Below are positions 1 to 6,337 of a stretch of DNA of 9,888 bases, piece by piece. The translations under genes and the position numbers were made by a program. Source of the DNA: JBBDXA01 sp040902585 (GTDB lineage Bacteria; Planctomycetota; Phycisphaerae; Phycisphaerales; Phycisphaeraceae); contig JBBDXA010000003.1 of NCBI GenBank assembly GCA_040902585.1, positions 1-9,888 of the forward strand, in the 5' to 3' direction. The notes under the pieces were generated by a model, which worked only from the letters and a program-made list of their open reading frames with translations, made no database searches and was not told the origin of the DNA. Every line of letters starts with the position of its first letter. The first letter of the stretch is position 1.

Positions 1-2
1 TG

Positions 3-42
3 GGGGACACTTCTAATGAGTTCGAGAGGGGACATTCTTATT
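3..42. repeat. Degenerate tandem repeat at the left edge (two GGGGACA units)
   Basis: Two similar units, GGGGACACTTCTAAT (3-17) and GGGGACATTCTTATT (28-42), lie 25 bp apart in the same orientation. They differ mainly by one base gained or lost after GGGGACA. The AT-rich tails differ from the high-GC genes around them. From memory, similar GGGGACA..TTCT strings are common near ends of IS200-like or REP-associated transposase genes in many genomes. No such gene is in this window, so any link would have to lie to the left. The family assignment is weak; the repeat itself is directly visible. Confidence 0.35.
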
Positions 43-172
43 GTGTTACAACAGGCGAAGGAATGAATCTGTCTGATTGATGGTAGTGTGTAACCCTCGC
101 CTCTTTGTTTAGAATGTTCCCCAGCAGCCCACCCGGGTCTCTACGCGAACCTCGAACTTTGAAGGATTCATC

Positions 173-1048
173 ATGCGTTACGCTCGCCCCTTTGCCTTTC
201 TCGCCGCCTGCGGCTTTGCCCTTGCGATCTACCTCACCGCGCACGCCAACGACAAGCCCCAGCCTGAACCGAAGGCTGACGAAGCCCCAGCCGCCCGCGC
301 CGCTCTCGTCGCCAAGCCACCCGCGCCGCTGCGCGTGCTGCTTGTCACCGGCGGGTGCTGCCACGACTACAACGGCCAGAAGGCGGTTCTCGCCGACGGC
401 CTGAAGAAACGCGCCAACGTCGAAGTCACCACCGTGCATGACATGGAAAAGGAAGCCGGCGGCACCAAGCACTTCGTCAGCATCTATAAGAAAGACAAGT
501 GGTGGGACGGCTACGATGTGGTCATTCACAACGAATGCTACGCGGACGTGAAGGACAAGCCTTTCGTTGACGGCATCCTCGCCGCTCACAAGGACGCGGG
601 CGTTCCCGCCATCAACCTGCACTGCGCGATGCACTGCTACCGCGTGGATTTCAACAAATACAAAGACTGGTTCGAGTTCACCGGCGTGGACACCCGCCGC
701 CACGGCCCGCAGCAGCCCATCGACATCGACTTCATCAAGAAGGATCACCCGATCGTCAAGGGCATGGAGAACTGGACGACGATCAACGAAGAGCTTTATC
801 AGATTGAACAGACGTTTGAGAACGTCACCGTCCTCGCCACCGGCACCAACAAGGCCCAGGGCAAGAACGATCTGATCTGGATCAACACCTTCGGCCCGAA
901 GAACACGCGCGTCTTTTCCACCACGCTGGGCCACAACACCAAGACCATGGCTGACGACCGTTACCTCGACCTGCTCACGCGCGGCGTGCTCTGGGCTTGC
1001 AACAAGCTGAACGATGATGGCACGCCAATGAAGGGTTACGGGAAGTAA
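173..1048 (+). CDS. Exported ThuA-like domain protein
   Basis: A 291-residue protein of the ThuA-like family (named after the trehalose-utilisation protein; class I glutamine-amidotransferase-like fold). An N-terminal signal peptide (hydrophobic stretch about 6-22, plausible cleavage after AHA at 25) and a Pro/Ala-rich linker (26-52) precede the domain. The domain starts with RVLLVTGGCCHDY (54-66). Next come a WWDGYDVVIHN strand (110-120), an INLHCAMHCYR segment (147-157), a DHPIVKGM turn (191-198) and the late TTLGHNT motif (250-256), ending at about 277. These blocks and the length are typical of the secreted planctomycete versions. The start is set by AAGGA at 162-166, six bases before the ATG. 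Members are thought to act on sugars or glycosides (keto-sugar metabolism in the rhizobial case), but the reaction here is not readable from sequence. It is convergent with the hydrolase downstream. Family call is secure; substrate unknown. Confidence 0.9.
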   Translation: MRYARPFAFLAACGFALAIYLTAHANDKPQPEPKADEAPAARAALVAKPPAPLRVLLVTGGCCHDYNGQKAVLADGLKKRANVEVTTVHDMEKEAGGTKHFVSIYKKDKWWDGYDVVIHNECYADVKDKPFVDGILAAHKDAGVPAINLHCAMHCYRVDFNKYKDWFEFTGVDTRRHGPQQPIDIDFIKKDHPIVKGMENWTTINEELYQIEQTFENVTVLATGTNKAQGKNDLIWINTFGPKNTRVFSTTLGHNTKTMADDRYLDLLTRGVLWACNKLNDDGTPMKGYGK

Positions 1049-1054
1049 GAAGAT

Positions 1055-1186
1055 GGAGCACCATCCCGACAGGGTGGTGCTATTGGCACACGAACAGGCT
1101 GCGCCAGTGTCGCCCCAAAAGCCGCCGGCGATGTGGACGAAAGGAATCCGTCGATCATCAGCACCACCCTGTCGGGATGGTGCTCC
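1055..1186. repeat. Pair of REP-like palindromic units in inverted orientation
   Basis: A 27-bp arm at 1055-1081 is repeated as its exact reverse complement at 1160-1186, separated by 78 bp. Each arm is itself a hairpin: AGCACCA pairs with TGGTGCT and CCC pairs with GGG around a GACA loop, with one extra T on one side. The layout, two hairpin units head-to-head between converging genes, resembles REP/BIME elements of other bacteria. The spacer contains no ORF of note. It starts seven bases after the ThuA stop codon and ends 14 bases before the end of the opposing hydrolase gene, so it may also act as a bidirectional terminator or mRNA 3'-end stabiliser. The lack of a T-run argues against a classical intrinsic terminator. 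Confidence 0.85.
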
Positions 1187-1200
1187 GATATGCCCACCGA

Positions 1201-1977
1201 TCACTCGCCTTTTCCCGCCTTCTGCTGCTTCTCGAAGAACTCAAAAATCTTCGGCATGTTCTTCATCGCCACATCAATGTGATTACCCCCGGCCACTTCG
1301 ATGTACTCGTACGTCAGCTTGTGCTTCTTCATCGCCTCCGCCCACAGCCGCGCCCCGGCCACGGGCACCAGCTTGTCCTGATCGCCCTGAATCAGGATGA
1401 CGGGAATGTCTTTGATCTTCGCGACAAGCTCCGGTGACTTGCGGATCGCCGGGGCGATCGGTGCCAGGCCCGCCCACAGGTCCGGGTACTTGATGCCCAG
1501 GTGCCACGTCCCGCCGCCGCCCATCGAGTGGCCCATCAGGTAGATGCGTTTGTCATCGATGTTGAACTCCTTGCGCGCGATGGCCAGCACGTTCATGACA
1601 TCCTTCTCGCTCAGCTCCGCGAGATTGGCCGGGTCGCTCTTGTTGGTCACGAGAATATCGTTGCCGTACCACCCCCGGTTGTTGTAGCCCATCGGCGCGA
1701 CGATGATGTAGCCATACTTCTCCGCCATCGCCGTCAGGTCGGTGTACCGCATGATCTGCTGCGGGTTGCTGTAGAGCCCGTGCAGCGCGACCATCAGCGG
1801 CGTCTTCGCATCCTTCTTGTACTTGGAATGCACGTAGATCGCATACTCCATCTCCTTGTTGTCCGCTTCCTTGAACTCATACGTGCGCTTCGTGATGCGA
1901 CCCAGCGCCACGTCCTCCGCATGCACGGCTGAAACAGAAATGAAGAACGCCAGAAGCAGGGTGGTCAAGCGATGCAT
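1201..1977 (-). CDS. Exported alpha/beta-hydrolase (esterase / PHB-depolymerase-like or prolyl-oligopeptidase-like)
   Basis: A 258-residue secreted serine hydrolase. Residues 1-20 form a signal peptide (hydrophobic LLLAFFISVSAVHA, cleavage before ED). The mature part shows the alpha/beta-hydrolase hallmarks: an oxyanion-hole HGLYS motif (66-70), nucleophile elbow GHSMGG (Ser151), acid in GDQDKLVPV (Asp201) and GGNHIDV with the catalytic His233. The triad is complete. The compact single domain resembles the predicted peptidase or esterase group related to poly(3-hydroxybutyrate) depolymerases and phospholipase/carboxylesterases; the ester or peptide substrate cannot be told. An ATG 23 codons further upstream is possible (2046), but that extension is not signal-like. 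The chosen start has GGAAAGG five bases upstream on the minus strand. It is divergent from the ThuA-like lipoprotein gene (149-bp gap) and convergent with the first ThuA gene. Confidence 0.88.
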   Translation of the reverse strand: MHRLTTLLLAFFISVSAVHAEDVALGRITKRTYEFKEADNKEMEYAIYVHSKYKKDAKTPLMVALHGLYSNPQQIMRYTDLTAMAEKYGYIIVAPMGYNNRGWYGNDILVTNKSDPANLAELSEKDVMNVLAIARKEFNIDDKRIYLMGHSMGGGGTWHLGIKYPDLWAGLAPIAPAIRKSPELVAKIKDIPVILIQGDQDKLVPVAGARLWAEAMKKHKLTYEYIEVAGGNHIDVAMKNMPKIFEFFEKQQKAGKGE

Positions 1978-1996
1978 GGAAACCTTTCCTGGAGCG

Positions 1997-2027
1997 GGTG
2001 GATTGCCTCGATTGTATGGGATCCACC
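1997..2027. promoter_or_regulatory. Candidate operator-like inverted repeat in a divergent intergenic region
   Basis: GGTGGAT (1997-2003) and ATCCACC (2021-2027) are perfect 7-bp inverted arms separated by 17 bp. They lie in the 149-bp gap between the divergently transcribed hydrolase and ThuA-like lipoprotein genes. On the minus strand the spacer carries TACAAT (2011-2016), a reasonable -10 hexamer for the hydrolase gene, although I found no good -35 at the right distance. Arms bracketing a -10 would suit a repressor site or an mRNA leader hairpin. A 7-bp match can arise by chance, so this is only a candidate. Confidence 0.3.
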
Positions 2028-2111
2028 TTACCTTCCCTGCATTCAAGTTACACTCTCTTTCACCACGACCTCCAAAGGTGCCGGCAAACCGCGCACCGTT
2101 TCTCCTCCTTC

Positions 2112-2116
2112 AAGGA
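2112..2116 (+). promoter_or_regulatory. Shine-Dalgarno site fixing the ThuA lipoprotein start
   Basis: AAGGA ends ten bases before the first ATG of a tandem ATGATG. It supports the start at 2127 over the in-frame ATG at 1998, which would put 43 non-signal residues in front of the lipobox signal peptide. Confidence 0.6.
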
Positions 2117-2126
2117 TCATCTCCCG

Positions 2127-2945
2127 ATGATGCGAATCACTCTTCCGTGTTCCACTTTGCTCCTCGCCGCGATTCTCCTTTCGCTTCTTGCAGGCTGTGC
2201 CTCCAAGCCCGCTGCGGTTGCCTCTGATCGCGGTCCCAAGGCGCTAGGCAAAGTGCTCGTGTTCTCCGGCACGGGCTGGTATCGACATCCTGAAATCCCC
2301 GCGATGAACAGTTGGCTCGCACAGTTGACGGATGATCTGAAGATGCAGATTGACATCTCCGAAACGCCGGGCGACCTGTTGAAGATTCTGGACCGCTACG
2401 ATGTGCTCGTCCTTAACAACAGCAACACGCTGGCGGAACTGCTCACCGAAGAGCAGCGGAAGAAGGTCGAGACCTGGTACGCCGCCGGCGGAGGAATCGT
2501 CGCCCTGCACGCGGCCCTGGTACGCCAGAAAGGCTGGCCCTGGCTGAACGAACTGGGCGGCTGCGACTTCAACAGCGATTCGGAGTTCCTCAAGGCTCGC
2601 GTGATCGTCGATCCCGCCGCGAAGGATCATCCCGCGGTGCGCGGGCATGGCGCATCGTTCTATTACAGCGCGGACTGGACCAATCACGATCGCTCCGTCA
2701 CCGGGCTGGAAGGGTTTCAAGTTCTCCTGCGCGTCGATGAAAAATCCTACGATCCCGTGCGCGACTATTTCAAGACTCGCGGCGGCAAAGCCATGGGCGA
2801 GGATCACCCCATCGCCTGGCTGCACACCAACGGCGGCGGGCGCTTCTTCTACACCGAACTGGGTCACGATGTCCGTTCCCTCGACACGCCCTTCGGCAGA
2901 CAGCACATCATCGAGGCGATCAAGTGGGCGGCGAAGAAGAAGTGA
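2127..2945 (+). CDS. ThuA-like domain lipoprotein
   Basis: A 272-residue ThuA-like protein carried on a lipoprotein signal. Residues 1-24 are a short basic start, a Leu-rich core and the lipobox LAGC with the lipidated Cys24, so it should be membrane-anchored and face the periplasm. The domain runs from GKVLVFSGTGWYRHPEIP (41-58) through YDVLVLNN (91-98), GGGIVALHAAL (121-131) and KDHPAVRG (166-173) to the late GGGRFFYTELGHD block (236-248). The GGGIVALHAA and ELGH blocks are diagnostic of the family. The reading frame is open from 1998, but AAGGA at 2112-2116, ten bases before the tandem ATGATG, and the lipobox fix the start at 2127 (or 2130). It is clearly a diverged paralogue of the protein at 173-1048. 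Its role is probably in sugar or glycoside metabolism at the envelope; the reaction is unknown. Confidence 0.9.
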   Translation: MMRITLPCSTLLLAAILLSLLAGCASKPAAVASDRGPKALGKVLVFSGTGWYRHPEIPAMNSWLAQLTDDLKMQIDISETPGDLLKILDRYDVLVLNNSNTLAELLTEEQRKKVETWYAAGGGIVALHAALVRQKGWPWLNELGGCDFNSDSEFLKARVIVDPAAKDHPAVRGHGASFYYSADWTNHDRSVTGLEGFQVLLRVDEKSYDPVRDYFKTRGGKAMGEDHPIAWLHTNGGGRFFYTELGHDVRSLDTPFGRQHIIEAIKWAAKKK

Positions 2946-3045
2946 ACACATTGCACCGCTCTTCATTCGATGTTGGAACCTGCCCGTCTCCTCTGCTAAC
3001 CTGCTCGCCCTTCAAATGAAGCGACGCTGAAATAGAGGACTGCCC

Positions 3046-4287
3046 ATGGCACGCATTAACGACAACTACCTGAAGCTCAAGGCCGGCTACCTGTTTCCCG
3101 AGATCGGGCGGCGGGTCAAGGCGTTTGCGACGGCGAATCCGCAGGCGAAGATCATTCGGCTGGGGATCGGCGATGTGACCGAGCCGTTGCCGCCGGCGAT
3201 CATCGAGGCGATGCACAAGGCGGTCGATGACATGGCCCGTCGGGAAACCTTTCATGGCTATGGACCCGAGCAAGGGTACGAGTGGCTGCGCGACAAGATC
3301 GTGGCGCACGATTACAAGCCGCGCGGCTGCGACATTCACTCCGATGAGGTCTTCATCTCCGACGGCTCCAAGTGTGACAACGGCAACATCCTGGACATCC
3401 TTTCGCCGGGCAAGGAGAACACGATTGCGGTGGGCGATCCGGTGTATCCGGTGTATGTGGATACGAATGTGATGGCCGGTCACACGGGGCCGAGCAATGC
3501 GAAGGGCGAGTATGAGGGGATCGTGTACCTGCCGATGACAGCGGAGAACAGTTTCAAGCCCGCGCTGCCGACGCAGAAGGTGGATGTGATTTATCTTTGC
3601 TATCCCAACAATCCGACCGGCGCGGTGGCGGACCGCGCGACGCTGACGGAGTGGGTGCTCTACGCGAAGGAAAACCAATCGCTGATCATGTTCGACGCGG
3701 CCTACGAGGCGTACATCAGCGATGATGACATTCCGCGGTCTATCTACGAAATTCCCGGCGCTCGTGACGTGGCCATCGAGTTTCGCTCCTGCTCGAAGAA
3801 CGCGGGTTTCACCGGCACGCGCTGTGCGTGGACGGTGGTGCCTAAGTCGCTGATGGGTCAAGATGCGGCAGGCAATATCGTGGATCTGCACAGGCTCTGG
3901 TCACGCAGGCAGTCGACGAAGTTCAACGGCGTGTCGTATATCGTCCAGCGCGGGGCGGAGGCGGTGTACAGCCAAGCGGGACAGCAGCAGATCGCGGACC
4001 TGATCAAGTTCTACATGGCTAACGCGGCGGTCGTGCGCGGCACCCTGACCTCGATGGGCTTTGAAGTCTTCGGCGGCATCCACGCGCCGTATGTCTGGGT
4101 GAAGACGCCTGCCGGTGTCGATAGCTGGACGATGTTCGACAAGTTGCTGAGCGAGTGCAACGTGGTGATCACGCCCGGCGCAGGCTTCGGTGCCAGCGGC
4201 GAAGGCTACTTCCGCGTGAGCTCGTTTAGCAGTCACGAGAATGTGGAGGAAGCGATGCAGCGGATTCGCACGAAGCTGAAGGTGTGA
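3046..4287 (+). CDS. dapL: LL-diaminopimelate aminotransferase
   Basis: A 413-residue fold-type I PLP aminotransferase that converts tetrahydrodipicolinate directly to LL-2,6-diaminopimelate using glutamate as amino donor, for lysine and peptidoglycan synthesis in the cytosol. The family signature start (NDNYLKLKAGYLFPEIGRRV, 5-24) and LGIGDVTEPLPP (39-50) are present. So are SDGSKCDNGNILDI (105-118), CYPNNPTGAV (185-194) and FDAAYEAY (216-223, with Asp217 expected to contact the PLP ring nitrogen). SCSKNAGFTGTRCAW (248-262) contains the PLP-binding Lys251. Length matches the usual 408-411 residues of plant, chlamydial and bacterial DapL. AGAGGA at 3034-3039 lies six bases before the ATG. A 100-bp gap separates it from the ThuA lipoprotein gene, so it may have its own promoter. 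The enzyme bypasses the succinylase and acetylase branches (DapD/C/E), and its presence agrees with a PVC-type host. Confidence 0.97.
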   Translation: MARINDNYLKLKAGYLFPEIGRRVKAFATANPQAKIIRLGIGDVTEPLPPAIIEAMHKAVDDMARRETFHGYGPEQGYEWLRDKIVAHDYKPRGCDIHSDEVFISDGSKCDNGNILDILSPGKENTIAVGDPVYPVYVDTNVMAGHTGPSNAKGEYEGIVYLPMTAENSFKPALPTQKVDVIYLCYPNNPTGAVADRATLTEWVLYAKENQSLIMFDAAYEAYISDDDIPRSIYEIPGARDVAIEFRSCSKNAGFTGTRCAWTVVPKSLMGQDAAGNIVDLHRLWSRRQSTKFNGVSYIVQRGAEAVYSQAGQQQIADLIKFYMANAAVVRGTLTSMGFEVFGGIHAPYVWVKTPAGVDSWTMFDKLLSECNVVITPGAGFGASGEGYFRVSSFSSHENVEEAMQRIRTKLKV

Positions 4288-4451
4288 AGGAAGGGAGGGC
4301 CAGGGGTGAAGGGCCAAGGGCCAAGGAGGGGATGCAGAGGACGCAGGCGCGCGGTGTGAATCGGTGATAATCCATGGCTGGCGGTTGAGGCAAGGACGTA
4401 TCCGTTCCGTTCCCTTGGCCCCTGGCCCTTCTCCCTTGGCCCTCTTCCCAC
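4288..4451. repeat. G/C-skewed inverted repeat filling the gap between dapL and the MFS gene (copy 1)
   Basis: The left part (4288-4330) is purine-rich with repeated GGGCCAAGG and GGGCCAGGGG units. The right part (4409-4450) is the pyrimidine-rich counterpart (CCCTTGGCC, CCCTGGCCC). The reverse complement of the right arm aligns to the left arm over about 40 bp with a few mismatches and small gaps, with about 78 bp of ordinary sequence between. The element begins directly after the dapL stop and ends within a few bases of the next start codon, leaving no room for a Shine-Dalgarno site. A second, related element is at 8885-8985, so this is a dispersed family. As RNA it would fold into a long GC-rich stem that could attenuate read-through from dapL. 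No coding capacity is seen. Confidence 0.75.
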
Positions 4452-4452
4452 C

Positions 4453-5730
4453 ATGTCCCAGCCCGCCGCCGACAAACCGAAGCACGCGACGTTCGCCGCG
4501 CTGGCGAACCGGGGCTTCGCGGCTCTTTGGGCGGGGACGTTTCTCAGCAACGTCGGTTCGTGGATGCACAACACCGCCAGCCGCGTGTTCGTGTATGACA
4601 CAACGGGCAACGCGCTGCTGCTGGGCCTGGATGCCTTCGCGTCGGGCGCGCCGATGATCCTCATGCTCTGGGGCGGCGTGCTGGCGGATCGCTTCGATCG
4701 GCGAAAAATCCTCATCATCGGCAACCTCTTCGCCGCGATGAATGTGGCCGCGCTCTCGGTGCTCGCGTTTTTCGATGTCCTTCATATCTGGCACGTGCTC
4801 ACCGTCTCGCTGCTCAACGGTCTGATCAATGCTCTCATCTCGCCCGCCAGTCAGGCGCTGCTGCCTGATCTGGTGGAACGCTCGAAAATGTCCAACGCCA
4901 TCGCTCTCAACTCGGTGCAGTTCAACGTGGCTCGCGTCGCGGGGCCGGCGATCGCGGGGGTGGTCTACTTCTGGCTGGGCGCGGGCTGGTGTTTCGCGGT
5001 CAATGCGCTCAGCTTCCTGGCGCTGACGGTGGTGCTGCTGTCGGTACGCACCAAGCCTGCGCCGCCGCCCAAACAGGAGCGTCTGCTGCTCTCGCTGGCC
5101 AAGGGCCTGGCGTTTCTCGACAAGCGTCGCGACATCAAGATGATCATCGCGATGGCGTTCTTCACGGCACTCTTTGCCGCGCCGGCGCTGAGCATGCTGC
5201 CGGCCCTGGTGAAAGAGGAATTCCACCTGCCCGCGTCGTACTTCACCTACCTCGTTAGCGCCTTTGGCATCGGCGCGGTCGTCGGCGGGCTGCTGCTGGC
5301 GGCGAGAGAACGCGATCCGCAGCCCTGGAAAGCAGGCCTGTCGCTCACGGCCCTGGCGGTGGCGGAAGTGGGGCTTTGCTTCGCCGGTTCGTTCGAGATG
5401 GCGATGGTGCTGATGGTCATCGTCGGCATGATGCAGGTCGGCACGATGGTGCGTCTCGGCTCCGCCACGCACCATGCCGTGCCCGGCCACCTGCGCGGCA
5501 GGCTCATGAGTTTTCAAACGCTCGCCTTCCGCCTGGGCATGCCGATGGGCAGTCTGATCGCTGGCGGCATCACCGCGGCCATGGGCGAACACCTGGTCTC
5601 GCGCATCTACCTGATCTATGGTTCCCTGCTGCTGATCGCTATCAGTGCGATCATGTTCCTGCGCAGGCGATGGGATGTGCAGTACGTGGCCATGAGTCAA
5701 GAAGAGGCGGAACTGCCCGAGGATGAGTGA
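4453..5730 (+). CDS. Major facilitator superfamily transporter (EntS / MFS_3-like exporter)
   Basis: A 425-residue inner-membrane transporter of the major facilitator superfamily with about 12 predicted helices, proton-coupled by family analogy. After a short hydrophilic N-terminus, LANRGFAALWAGTFLSNVGSWM (18-39) is typical of the EntS / transmembrane-secretion-effector branch. The MFS loop motif GGVLADRFDRRKIL sits at 74-87 after helix 2. The segment SPASQALLPDLVERSKMSNAIALNS and the following VARVAGPAIAGV are also characteristic of this branch. The C-terminal tail is acidic. Members mostly export siderophores, drugs or other small molecules; the substrate here is unknown. No Shine-Dalgarno site precedes the ATG because the inverted-repeat element runs right up to it. 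The gene overlaps the next one by 8 nt, implying co-transcription and coupled translation. Confidence 0.92.
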   Translation: MSQPAADKPKHATFAALANRGFAALWAGTFLSNVGSWMHNTASRVFVYDTTGNALLLGLDAFASGAPMILMLWGGVLADRFDRRKILIIGNLFAAMNVAALSVLAFFDVLHIWHVLTVSLLNGLINALISPASQALLPDLVERSKMSNAIALNSVQFNVARVAGPAIAGVVYFWLGAGWCFAVNALSFLALTVVLLSVRTKPAPPPKQERLLLSLAKGLAFLDKRRDIKMIIAMAFFTALFAAPALSMLPALVKEEFHLPASYFTYLVSAFGIGAVVGGLLLAARERDPQPWKAGLSLTALAVAEVGLCFAGSFEMAMVLMVIVGMMQVGTMVRLGSATHHAVPGHLRGRLMSFQTLAFRLGMPMGSLIAGGITAAMGEHLVSRIYLIYGSLLLIAISAIMFLRRRWDVQYVAMSQEEAELPEDE

Positions 5731-6208
5731 CGTGATGGAAGACTCTGAACTCTTCGATGAAGTGCGCGATCTTCTGTCGCGCTGGCGCACGGCGAGCCTG
5801 GCGACGGTCGATGCCCTGGGGCAGCCGCACACGGCGAATGTGCAGTTCGTCGCCGATGAACGCATGCGGTTGTACTTCGTTTCGAGCCCGAACGCGGCGC
5901 ACAGTCAGCACATCGCGCTGGCGCCGCGCGTGGCGATGACAGTTTACGCTCACATCGATGATGCGGCAGGCCCCGGTGAAATCCACGGCCTGCAACTGCA
6001 CGGTGAGTGCTTCGCCATTGTCGATGAAACCGAACGCGCGCAGGCGTGGGACCGGTACGTGAAACGATTCACCTTCATCACACAAAACGAAAGGCTCGCC
6101 GCCCGCGTGAAGGCCGAGCAGTTCTATGTCGTGCATCCGATGTGGCTGCGCTGGATCGACAATCGCCGCGGGTTTGGATTCAAGGAAGAAAGAACGATGA
6201 TGGTTTGA
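5723..6208 (+). CDS. Pyridoxamine 5'-phosphate oxidase-family protein (YhbP-like, flavin-binding split barrel)
   Basis: A 161-residue protein of the PNPOx-like split-barrel fold, cytosolic. The start of the barrel is RTASLATVDALGQPHTANVQFV (22-43), the usual first strands, followed by LYFVSSPNAAHSQHIALAPRVAMTVY (50-75). GEIHGLQLHGEC (85-96) is the next barrel strand pair. The C-terminal FYVVHPMWLRWIDNRRGFGFKEE segment (133-155) closely recalls the YhbP (UPF0306) group. Such proteins commonly bind FMN or a related cofactor; no reaction is established for this type, so I do not call it a PNP oxidase. Its ATG lies inside the end of the MFS gene (8-nt overlap). A second ATG at 5735 with GAGG 11 bases upstream is a possible alternative start. 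The pairing with an exporter suggests a joint detoxification or export role, which is only inference. Confidence 0.85.
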   Translation: MSDVMEDSELFDEVRDLLSRWRTASLATVDALGQPHTANVQFVADERMRLYFVSSPNAAHSQHIALAPRVAMTVYAHIDDAAGPGEIHGLQLHGECFAIVDETERAQAWDRYVKRFTFITQNERLAARVKAEQFYVVHPMWLRWIDNRRGFGFKEERTMMV

Positions 6209-6212
6209 TCGT

Positions 6213-6308
6213 CCAAGCCCGATGGCGAGGGTTGCCGAGCCGTCGGGGTATTTCCAGTGGAGCGTCCTCGGATACCCCGACGGCTCGCGGACTCGCCATC
6301 GGGCTTGG
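6213..6308. repeat. Long two-part inverted repeat (hairpin element) before the sulfatase gene
   Basis: Outer arms 6213-6229 and 6292-6308 are a perfect 17-bp inverted repeat (CCAAGCCCGATGGCGAG and its complement). Inner arms 6236-6251 and 6272-6287 are a perfect 16-bp inverted repeat (CGAGCCGTCGGGGTAT and its complement). A small internal bulge (6 bases against 4) separates the two stems, and a 20-base loop sits at the top. The element begins four bases after the YhbP-like stop codon and ends 29 bases before the sulfatase ATG. It is not followed by a T-run. It resembles dispersed REP-like or MITE-like intergenic palindromes. It could also end upstream transcription or protect the mRNA 3' end. 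Confidence 0.9.
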
Positions 6309-6326
6309 TCTCGAAACGTGCTCATG

Positions 6327-6331
6327 AAAGG
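6327..6331 (+). promoter_or_regulatory. Shine-Dalgarno site fixing the sulfatase start
   Basis: AAAGG lies six bases before the ATG at 6338. It supports that start over the in-frame ATG at 6257, which sits in the loop of the upstream hairpin and would mask the signal peptide with 27 Arg-rich residues. Confidence 0.6.
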
Positions 6332-6337
6332 TCTGCG

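Noticed and set aside
77..115. A possible promoter for the first ThuA gene (TTGATG and TAGAAT)
   Set aside because: The two hexamers are 27 bases apart, too far for a standard sigma-70-type promoter.
38..1204. A 388-codon minus-strand frame opposite the first ThuA gene
   Set aside because: It is Val/Ala/Gly-rich shadow coding that runs through the repeat pair at 1055-1186. The plus strand has a signal peptide, a Shine-Dalgarno site and family motifs.
1053..1400. A 115-codon plus-strand frame starting in the repeat pair
   Set aside because: It starts within the palindromic units and runs antisense into the hydrolase gene, giving a Pro/Ser/Arg-rich product with no support.
2920..3891. A 323-codon minus-strand frame opposite dapL
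   Set aside because: It is antisense to strongly conserved DapL blocks and has an Arg/His-rich product without motifs.
3901..5865. A 654-codon open frame on the minus strand opposite dapL, the MFS gene and the YhbP-like gene
   Set aside because: The product is dominated by Arg, His, Gln and Glu with no domain or signal. It crosses three well-supported genes on the other strand, as expected from codon bias in high-GC DNA.
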